Below are positions 9,180-15,003 of a DNA stretch of 64,000 bases, piece by piece; the stretch's first letter is position 1; each line of letters opens with the position of its first letter. The DNA is from JACMQX01 sp040385105 (GTDB lineage Bacteria; Pseudomonadota; Gammaproteobacteria; Burkholderiales; Burkholderiaceae_C): NCBI GenBank assembly GCA_040385105.1, contig JAZKHY010000027.1, positions 12,824 to 76,823 on the forward strand, in the 5' to 3' direction. Made by a program: the position numbers and the translations under genes. Below the pieces are notes generated by a model. It was not told the origin of the DNA. It made no database searches and saw only the letters and a program-made list of their open reading frames with translations.

Positions 9180-9200
9180 ATGGACCCGGATGGACCCTGA
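9180..9200 (+). other. Possible six-codon leader ORF overlapping a LysR start
   Basis: ATG at 9180 opens a short frame MDPDGP followed by TGA at 9198-9200; the A of that TGA is the first base of the LysR ATG at 9200. The sequence consists of three near-copies of ATGGACC, so it may be a chance product of a small tandem duplication. Translation is not shown. Confidence 0.25.
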
Positions 9201-10099
9201 TGGACCAGTTACGCCAGATTGAAGCCTTTGTGGCCGTCGTGCAGGCCGGCAGCTTCGTCAAGGGCGCTGACCGGCTGGACACGTCCAAGGCGGTGGTGTC
9301 GCGCCTGGTCATCGAGCTGGAGGCCCGGCTGGGTACGCGGCTTTTGAACCGCACGACGCGCAAGCTCTCGCTGACAGACTCGGGCGCCGAGTACTTTGAG
9401 CGCTGCCGCCACATCCTGGACGACCTGGGCGAGGCCAATGCCGCCGCCAGCGCATCGGGCGCCACGCCGCGCGGCAAGCTCAAGATCAACGCGCCGCTGA
9501 CGTTCGGCAACCTGCACCTGGCGCCGCTGTGGGGCGAGTTCCTGAAGCTCCACCCGCAGGTGGAGCTGGACATCACCCTGACCGACCGCGTGATCGACCT
9601 GGTGGACGAAGGCTTTGACCTGGCCATCCGCATCGCGCGGCTGCAGGGCTCCACGCTGGTCTCGCGCAAGCTGGCCAGCGACCGCGTGGTGCTGTGCGCC
9701 TCGCCCGGCTACCTGCGCACGGCGCCGCCGATCAGACGCATTGAGGACATTGCCGACCACAGCGCGATTGCCTATTCATGGTGGTCCGGCGGCGATGTGT
9801 GGACGTTTGAGAACCCGGCCGGCCAGGCGGTGAATGTGACGACCCATGCCTGCCTGCGCGCCAACAGCGGCGACACCTGCCGCGCCGCGGCACTGGCCGA
9901 CCAGGGGATCATCTACCAGCCTGCCTTCCTGGTCGGGCCGGACCTGCAAGGCGGCCGGCTGGTGGAGATACTGCCGCAGTACAAGGGGCCGGTGCTGGAC
10001 ATCCACGCGGTGTACCCGAGCCGGCGGCATGTGTCGGGCAAGGTGCGGGCGATGGTGGATTTTCTGGTGGAGGCGTTCAGGCAGCCGGGGTGGAAGTAG
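9200..10099 (+). CDS. LysR-family transcriptional regulator
   Basis: 299 residues. N-terminal winged helix (MDQLRQIEAFVAVVQAGSF; TSKAVVSRLVIELEARLGTRLLNRTTRKLSLTDSG) is followed by the PBP2-like effector domain from ~residue 90 (LKINAPLTFGNLHLAPLWGEFL). The pattern R-T-T-R-x-L-x-L-T-D-x-G is typical of the CrgA/AaeR-like LysR group. The DsbA-like gene is divergent across a ~100-base gap and is the obvious candidate target. The effector cannot be inferred. Confidence 0.93.
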   Translation: MDQLRQIEAFVAVVQAGSFVKGADRLDTSKAVVSRLVIELEARLGTRLLNRTTRKLSLTDSGAEYFERCRHILDDLGEANAAASASGATPRGKLKINAPLTFGNLHLAPLWGEFLKLHPQVELDITLTDRVIDLVDEGFDLAIRIARLQGSTLVSRKLASDRVVLCASPGYLRTAPPIRRIEDIADHSAIAYSWWSGGDVWTFENPAGQAVNVTTHACLRANSGDTCRAAALADQGIIYQPAFLVGPDLQGGRLVEILPQYKGPVLDIHAVYPSRRHVSGKVRAMVDFLVEAFRQPGWK

Positions 10100-10162
10100 G
10101 CTGCGCCCTGGTTTCTGCCCCGCAGGTTGGCGGCGACGGGCACCCGCCTCCTTTCATGCAGT

Positions 10163-10200
10163 ACTCGCTTTGCGAGTGCCGCACATCTCGGACGTTAGAC
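10163..10200 (-). other. attC-like half site next to the lipoprotein gene
   Basis: On the minus strand, 20 bases after the stop of the lipoprotein gene, comes GTCTAAC (10200-10194), an exact match to the integron inverse-core consensus RYYYAAC. A perfect 6-bp hairpin with loop AAA (ACTCGC/GCGAGT, 10163-10177) follows. I find no matching GTTRRRY partner beyond the hairpin, so this is at best half an attC site. The same hairpin may serve as a terminator between the convergent genes. Confidence 0.4.
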
Positions 10201-10219
10201 CCCGCAAGTCAACCGCGTT

Positions 10220-11020
10220 CTACCGTAGCTGTTGATCAAAGAAGGTGCGGACTCTTTCCATAGTCAAACGCGTCGCATCTGCTTCATACCTGACTTCGTG
10301 TCGAACACCCCAGTTGGATTGCTCCCCAAACCCGTTAGCAGTTGGAATGTCGTATCCATGTACCGCGTTAGCATAGGTAAAGATAGGCGAGGACCAATTT
10401 CGAGCCAGATCCCGACAAGGCCCTGCTGCGGTCCAGGTATCCTTCTCTCCAATGTGGAACTCGATTGGAATCGCCGGCTTGTCGGTGTTCATCAAATCAC
10501 CGCATCCGGGATAAATTGCGACTGCAGCGGTAGCGACCGGCGTACCAACATTGCGCTCCACATCCCGGCTCGCGACGGCATGCAACACGGCGTTACCACC
10601 ATGGCTGAAACCGATCAGCCCCACTTTGGAGCTTGCCCACGGCTGCTGCAATACCCATCGTGCGGCGTCATGCGCTTCGGCTCCCCTCTGTTCCGGACTG
10701 ACAGTACTAAAGGGCCGCTGGCACACAGATGTGTCCCTGATGCCGCGCGGCCTGAATGAATCGAGAACCACGACGTTATGCCCCCAGCCATTCAGTGCTT
10801 TCACCCAGGCCTCGGTCTGCGAGCGCACTGGCCCGGCGCAACCATGCAGCAGTATCACCGTCGGCGCTTTTGCGGTGGCCGTCCGGAACACTTCGGCGCT
10901 CAAGTCGAGGGGCTTTTTACTGTGAAGCTCGGTCGTTCTGACACTCTCACCGCTACCCGCGCAGCCACTCAGAATTGACACCGCAATCGTCGTCAAAAGC
11001 AGCAAACGTTCCTTCTTCAT
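10220..11020 (-). CDS. Lipoprotein alpha/beta hydrolase (dienelactone-hydrolase-like)
   Basis: 266 residues. Signal peptide with lipobox LSGC (lipidated Cys20). The hydrolase core shows VILLHGCAG (oxyanion loop), the nucleophile elbow GFSHGG, and a late His in NAVHGYD, as in the dienelactone hydrolase group. Probably an envelope-anchored esterase of unknown substrate. The start at 11020 has an AGGAGATG site 7-8 bases upstream. GC content is visibly lower than in the flanks and codon use differs, which fits foreign origin together with the attC-like site after its stop. Confidence 0.8.
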   Translation of the reverse strand: MKKERLLLLTTIAVSILSGCAGSGESVRTTELHSKKPLDLSAEVFRTATAKAPTVILLHGCAGPVRSQTEAWVKALNGWGHNVVVLDSFRPRGIRDTSVCQRPFSTVSPEQRGAEAHDAARWVLQQPWASSKVGLIGFSHGGNAVLHAVASRDVERNVGTPVATAAVAIYPGCGDLMNTDKPAIPIEFHIGEKDTWTAAGPCRDLARNWSSPIFTYANAVHGYDIPTANGFGEQSNWGVRHEVRYEADATRLTMERVRTFFDQQLR

Positions 11021-11114
11021 AAAGTCATCTCCTGTGTTGAGTTGGTAGCTGCAACAGCTTAACTCTAGTGCGAGGCCTTACACTGCGTGCCTGCGCGCGC
11101 GGCTCAGCTCAAAC

Positions 11115-11438
11115 TTGGCCATCATACAAATGCAACAGTACGCCACCATCTTCGGGAAATTTGCCACCGCCGTCGTAGCGGGATTGGGCTCGCTGGCCGC
11201 GTCGCTGCTATTGGCGGGCCATGTCTTGGCTCTGTGCGCAAGTTCCGTTCGTGGTGATGCCGCAATGTTTCTCTTTGGTGGCATCGCCGCCGCTGCATTC
11301 ACCGCGTTCGGTTTTACTATGCTCCGCGTTTCCTGGCCTGTCAGGGGGGCACTGGGCGGAGCTCTTTTGATTTGTAGCTTTCTTCTCCTTCCGCGGCCAA
11401 CGTGCGCCGCAGAACCAGCAAGACAGGTCGAGTGCTAG
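11115..11438 (+). CDS. Small membrane protein, hypothetical
   Basis: 107 residues, unrecognised. Three hydrophobic stretches (about 13-38, 48-68 and 74-93) suggest a small integral membrane protein; the tail PTCAAEPARQVEC is polar. No ribosome binding site stands out. The start could be the ATG at 11115 or the in-frame ATG at 11130. It ends 15 bases before an attC-like element and lies between a minus-strand hydrolase and a VOC gene, in the low-GC islet. It may be real cassette cargo or a non-coding open frame. Confidence 0.4.
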   Translation: MAIIQMQQYATIFGKFATAVVAGLGSLAASLLLAGHVLALCASSVRGDAAMFLFGGIAAAAFTAFGFTMLRVSWPVRGALGGALLICSFLLLPRPTCAAEPARQVEC

Positions 11439-11453
11439 GATGAAGCGCATGAC

Positions 11454-11510
11454 AGCTAACAAGTCATCCAAGACGGACGCCTGCGGCGCCGGTTACCTCC
11501 AACGTCGGCG
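11454..11510 (+). other. attC-like (59-base-element-like) sequence
   Basis: About 57 bases. They begin with AGCTAAC (inverse core, 6 of 7 to RYYYAAC), continue with AAGTCATCCAAG and a GC-rich inner palindrome around CGCCTGCGGCG, then GGTTACCTCC and ACGTCGGCG in place of the GTTRRRY core. From memory, the order and several words match the aadA-type attC (TAACAATTCATTCAAG, then the GACGCC inner block, then GGCTTAA). The right core is degenerate, so the site is probably inactive. Confidence 0.45.
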
Positions 11511-11601
11511 CATATGAAGCTGAATCGCGGTGCGCCAGGCGCCTTCCTCTCCGCGCCGCATCAAGCCGTGCCACTTCACAGCGAACAAGGGAGGCACTAT
11601 C

Positions 11602-11961
11602 GTGAATGAAGTTTGCGTGCAGACCATCTACGTCTCAAATCTGGCGCGCGCGGTTGATTTTTATGTCCACGCGCTCGGTTACGAGGTCAAGGCGCGCTAC
11701 GGGCAATGCATTGCCCAATTGCGCACGCGGGGAGCAACGCTGGTCATTCAAGAAATCGAAGACGGGCAAACAATCCCTGACAGGCCTTGCGCGGTGCTCG
11801 CCTTCCAGACGGACAACATTGCCGAATCAATGGCCCAGGTGGTCGCTGCAGGAGGGACCCTGCTGAACGACAAACCCCAACCATGTCCCGTCGGTGTTTA
11901 CATCGCTTTCACCGATCCGTCGGGAGTGCTCCATGAACTTCTGCAGTTCACAGACGCCTGA
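11602..11961 (+). CDS. VOC-superfamily (glyoxalase/dioxygenase-fold) protein
   Basis: 119 residues, starting at GTG 11602 with GGGAGG about 9 bases upstream; the longer frame from 11530 has no such site. It shows the VOC layout: VQTIYVSNLARAVDFYVHALGY at the start, paired with a second half ending VYIAFTDPSGVLHELLQF. The last Glu is the usual metal-ligand position; the first ligand His is replaced by Gln (VQTIYV). The substrate is unknown. Small VOC proteins are frequent integron-cassette cargo, and this one is followed by an attC-like start overlapping its stop codon. Confidence 0.8.
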   Translation: MNEVCVQTIYVSNLARAVDFYVHALGYEVKARYGQCIAQLRTRGATLVIQEIEDGQTIPDRPCAVLAFQTDNIAESMAQVVAAGGTLLNDKPQPCPVGVYIAFTDPSGVLHELLQFTDA

Positions 11962-11975
11962 TCCGTCGTTCAAGC
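11956..11975 (+). other. attC-like left half overlapping the VOC stop codon
   Basis: GCCTGAT at 11956-11962 contains the TGA stop of the VOC gene and is followed by TCGTTCAAGC at 11966-11975. In classic cassettes GCCTAAC (with TAA as the stop) is followed by AATTCGTTCAAGC. A right half with a GTTRRRY core is not recognisable before the next gene. Confidence 0.35.
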
Positions 11976-12011
11976 GCATGCGATGCCAACGCCACCCCAA
12001 GTACTCGAACC

Positions 12012-12497
12012 ATGCAAGACAAACCCAACTTTCGTGTCAAGCTTCTTGAGCACGGTGACGTCAGCCCCATGCGCGAAATGCTCGCGATGTTCGGTGAAGC
12101 ATTTGAAGACCAGGAAACCTACACCCAGGCACAGCCTGATGACGCCTATCTCATCGACCTGCTTTCAAGCAAGGCATTCATCGCCATCGCAGCGACAGAC
12201 GGAGGTTCCGTCGTCGGTGGACTCGCCGCCTATGTGTTGCCAAAGTTTGAGCAGGCTCGCAAAGAGATCTACATCTATGACCTGGCAGTCTCATCGGCCT
12301 GTCGGCGCCAGGGAATTGCCACTGCCTTGATCCAGAAGCTCCAGGCAGTTGCCTCTGATATGGGCGCATACGTCATCTACGTCCAGGCAGACTACGGCGA
12401 CGACCCGGCAATCGCCCTCTACACCAAGCTCGGTATCAGGGAAGATGTCCTTCACTTCGACATTGACCCCGGTAAAAATGGCGCCCAACCGCTCTAA
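12012..12497 (+). CDS. aac(3)-I: Aminoglycoside 3-N-acetyltransferase-like GNAT, AAC(3)-I type
   Basis: 161 residues, a single GNAT domain. It shares long stretches with AAC(3)-I enzymes as I remember them: a SKxFIAxAA block, GxLAAYVLPKFEQ, EIYIYDLAV, the acetyl-CoA loop RRQGIATALI, then GAYVIYVQADYGDDPA, ALYTKLGIRE and HFDIDP. AAC(3)-I transfers acetyl from acetyl-CoA to the 3-amino group of gentamicin-type aminoglycosides. Activity and spectrum of this relative are not established. Such genes are well known as integron cassettes. It sits in a low-GC islet, and its TAA is embedded in a CTCTAAC sequence resembling an attC left end. Confidence 0.85.
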   Translation: MQDKPNFRVKLLEHGDVSPMREMLAMFGEAFEDQETYTQAQPDDAYLIDLLSSKAFIAIAATDGGSVVGGLAAYVLPKFEQARKEIYIYDLAVSSACRRQGIATALIQKLQAVASDMGAYVIYVQADYGDDPAIALYTKLGIREDVLHFDIDPGKNGAQPL

Positions 12498-12503
12498 CAG
12501 AGC
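12491..12503 (+). other. attC-like inverse core / short palindrome at AAC(3) stop
   Basis: GCTCTAACAGAGC is a perfect 5-bp hairpin around AAC. It contains the TAA stop of the acetyltransferase gene and matches RYYYAAC at 6 of 7 positions. The next gene fragment begins only six bases later, so no complete attC is present. Confidence 0.3.
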
Positions 12504-12508
12504 ACCCA

Positions 12509-12769
12509 ATGCAACTGCAAGGCTTCTGCCATTGCGGCAAGGTCAAGTTCCCTGTCGAATCCGCTGAGCCCGTGCCTTCATGCGCTGCTACTGCTCGATC
12601 TGCCGCAAGACCGCCGGTGGCGGCGGGTATGCGATCAACCTGGGGGCTGCGGCCAGGAGCATGAAGGTCACCGGCAAGCGGGACCTGCGCATCTACCAGG
12701 CCCAGGTGCCGGACAAGGACAGTACGGGCACCAATATCAGGCACCTTGCCTGCGCTTTCCCCCACTCGG
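12509..12769 (+). pseudogene. GFA/CENP-V-family gene, frameshifted and truncated
   Basis: The frame from ATG 12509 reads MQLQGFCHCGKVKFPVESAEPVPS, the N-terminus of a GFA (glutathione-dependent formaldehyde-activating-like, zinc-binding) protein with its first CxC pair. Near 12576 one base appears to be missing. The homologous reading continues in another frame from about 12580 as MRCYCSICRKTAGGGGYAINLGA with the CxxC zinc motif. After about 12730 the similarity stops, and the expected last Cys motif and ~60 C-terminal residues are absent. The gene runs into the end of the convergent NeuD-type gene. It cannot make a normal protein. Confidence 0.75.
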
Positions 12770-13384
12770 TCATCGACGGACAAGGCGCGCAGGCGTGCCG
12801 ACATAAGTGCCCGGCTCGGTCAGGTCATGCACGACCGTTGCTCCCGCCCCCACAATGATGCCGGGCGCTATCGTCACGCCGTCAATGACTGTGGCTCCTG
12901 CGCATACGAAGACGCCGGCACCTATCACACAGCGTCCGGCCACTGTGGCATTGACCGAAATATGGCAGAACTCCCCGATGCGGCTTTCATGGTCCACGAC
13001 CGCGCCCGTATTGATGATGCAGCCCCGGCCCACCTCGGCAAGTGGCCCGATGTGCGCATGGCGCGCAACCAGCGTTCCGGGCTGCACCACCGCTCCAGCG
13101 CCTGTCGTCGCGCCGGGTGCGATCAGCGTGATGAGTTCGAAGGCCTGTGCCTGCACCACCTCCAGCTGGCGCCTGCGCAAGGCATTGTCCCCGGCCGCCG
13201 GCATGCATTGAAGATGCCCCGCAGGATACTCCCGCACCGCCGGATGCCCGAGAAAGGTTTCTCCGTCGCGGGCATGGTCGTCCACAAAGACCAACTGGCT
13301 GTGGCCGCAGGCAAGCGCAATGTCCGCCACGCTGCGCGCATGGCCTCCAAAACCAAGTATGACAAGGGGCCCTGGTGCCTTCAT
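12770..13384 (-). CDS. NeuD/PglD-type sugar O- or N-acyltransferase
   Basis: 204 residues. N-terminal nucleotide-binding-like part begins PLVILGFGGHARSVADIA (glycine-rich, with the family GxGGHA motif). From ~residue 90 a left-handed beta-helix of hexapeptide repeats follows (GATTGAGAVVQPGTLV, HIGPLAEVGRGCIIN, VVDHESRIGE and onward), with the catalytic His region around HIS-V-NATV. The family acetylates sialic acids or UDP-4-amino sugars. Beside a DegT aminotransferase, N-acetylation of a 4-amino sugar is plausible. The start ATG overlaps the TGA of the glycosyltransferase (ATGA at 13384-13381). Last gene of the cluster. Confidence 0.87.
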   Translation of the reverse strand: MKAPGPLVILGFGGHARSVADIALACGHSQLVFVDDHARDGETFLGHPAVREYPAGHLQCMPAAGDNALRRRQLEVVQAQAFELITLIAPGATTGAGAVVQPGTLVARHAHIGPLAEVGRGCIINTGAVVDHESRIGEFCHISVNATVAGRCVIGAGVFVCAGATVIDGVTIAPGIIVGAGATVVHDLTEPGTYVGTPARLVRR

Positions 13385-15003
13385 CTACCCGCTCCTTCAA
13401 CAGCTTCGCAGGCAATGACATGCTCAAGCGCCCGCACATGTTCATCCACCACATCCGTCCAGGTGCGGGTTGCCAGCTTGCGGTATGCCTCAAGCTGGGT
13501 CTGCAGAAGTTGCCCGCGGTTTGCAAGCGCCCATTCCACCTTGACGGCCAGGTCGCGCCAGTCATACGGATCAAAGAACATCATGCCTGAAAGTGCGGGG
13601 TCGTCCAGCGTTTCCTCGGTGACCGGGATGCGTGCCATCACGGCCGGCGTTCCTACCGACAGCGCCTCGCTGAAGGTGAAAGGGCATCCGCCCTCGCTCA
13701 GGCTCGGATTGACCGCAAGTTCGGCAAGGCTGTAGCAGGCAGCGAGTTCCGGCACGCTCAGGCCATGCAGGCAAAGAACGTCCTTGCCAAGGCGGTGGGC
13801 GCCAATGAAGTCGGCGATTTCCTTCATCGCGTCGGGGTCGCCGGTGAGCACCAGCTTGTGCGGCAGCAGCCGCTTGCGCAGCATGTGCTCGTACGCACGC
13901 AATAGCGTCAGCACATTCTTGGAGGGGCGAAACTGGCTCGCGTAGAAGATGAAGCGCATGCCGGGGTTGCTGAATCCCGCCGCGTAGTCTGTCCGTGCCC
14001 GCGCCATGGCGGACCGTAACAGGCCTTCGCAACGATGGCGCCGCACGGCCGCAAGGTCCGGGAATCCGCTTGCCGAGATCCAGCCGGACAGGTCGATCGG
14101 TGCATGCGCAATCGCACGCACATTTGCCTCCGGTACACCATAGCGGTCGACAAGCGTGCGCCACTTCGTGTGTTCGCTGTAGGTGACAAAATATCCGGCT
14201 CCGGCAATGGCAGCCTCGACATCCCGGAAGTTCTCCAGGAACCGTTCGCCTCCAACCGCCGAGAACGCAACGGGGAACTCCGTCAGAACGACATCAGGCA
14301 CGCACATCAGCCTCGGGGCCCGTATGGCATTGAACGACGGCCAGAACGCCGTGGGGCAATACCATGCCCGCACACCGGGCTGCCGGTTGATCAGGTCCAC
14401 CAGCAGCTGCGCCTCGCGCGCTTGCATCATGCGGTACAGGCGCGTGGCCAGCGGCTCTGACTTGGGCTGTGCAACGAGCCCCGCAAGCCGGCCGCGCAAT
14501 GCGGCCATGCCGGCCAGCCCGCGCACCCGCCGGGCGCACCACCTTGCCATCAACCAGCATGCGCGCAAGGGAGCCGCCACCAGCGCCGCCAACCCTGCAA
14601 CGGCGATGACGGCAGCCAGGGCGGGAACACTGCGCGATGTGGCCACGCCAGCCTCCAGTTTGCTGCGGACCCATTGGGCCACGCGTTCCGCAATGGCCGT
14701 CAACCGCTGCACCACACTGGCACGGCCGCGTCGCCGCGCCTGGTGCGCGACCCAGGCGTTGTACAGATAGAGCGCTGCTGGCGGCCCCGGGGGCGAAAGC
14801 ACGTCAAAGCTGCCTGCCGGTACACCTTCGCTTTCGCACAGCGCCTCCAGGCTCTCGCGCGCCCAGCTCGGGCACGCGACCAGGAACCGGATATCCGGCC
14901 GCAGCGCGCCGGCCTTGAGCATCGCAGCGAGCTGCCGGCCAAGCCCCTGATGGCGCATGTCCACTGTCGGCGCATAGAAAAGATAGATGCCGTAGGTCTT
15001 CAC
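13381..15003 (-). CDS. Glycosyltransferase, GT4-like
   Basis: 540 residues. The C-terminal half carries a glycosyltransferase group 1 domain: FIFYASQFRPSKNVLTLLRAYEHM (donor-binding start), LVLTGDP, and the motif SLSEGGCPFTFSEALSVGTPAVMA with the E-x7-E pattern. The N-terminal half begins TYGIYLFYAPTVDMRHQGLGRQLAAML. Around residues 125-160 there is an unusual hydrophobic insert (VPALAAVIAVAGLAALVAAPL), perhaps a membrane-associating segment. Start: GTG at 15003 overlaps the upstream TGA as GTGA and is preferred over the frame from 15027. It acts in assembly of a surface glycan; donor and acceptor are unknown. Confidence 0.85.
   Translation of the reverse strand: MKTYGIYLFYAPTVDMRHQGLGRQLAAMLKAGALRPDIRFLVACPSWARESLEALCESEGVPAGSFDVLSPPGPPAALYLYNAWVAHQARRRGRASVVQRLTAIAERVAQWVRSKLEAGVATSRSVPALAAVIAVAGLAALVAAPLRACWLMARWCARRVRGLAGMAALRGRLAGLVAQPKSEPLATRLYRMMQAREAQLLVDLINRQPGVRAWYCPTAFWPSFNAIRAPRLMCVPDVVLTEFPVAFSAVGGERFLENFRDVEAAIAGAGYFVTYSEHTKWRTLVDRYGVPEANVRAIAHAPIDLSGWISASGFPDLAAVRRHRCEGLLRSAMARARTDYAAGFSNPGMRFIFYASQFRPSKNVLTLLRAYEHMLRKRLLPHKLVLTGDPDAMKEIADFIGAHRLGKDVLCLHGLSVPELAACYSLAELAVNPSLSEGGCPFTFSEALSVGTPAVMARIPVTEETLDDPALSGMMFFDPYDWRDLAVKVEWALANRGQLLQTQLEAYRKLATRTWTDVVDEHVRALEHVIACEAVEGAGR

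Noticed and set aside
11035..11066. Hairpin GAGTT..AGCTG/CAGCT..AACTC upstream of the lipoprotein gene as another attC
   Set aside because: It contains GCTTAACTC like the right half of attC sites, but no inverse core or GTTRRRY core can be placed. It may be only a leader hairpin.
11208..11471. Minus-strand open frame opposite the small membrane protein
   Set aside because: No ribosome site, no recognisable pattern, and it runs through the attC-like element.
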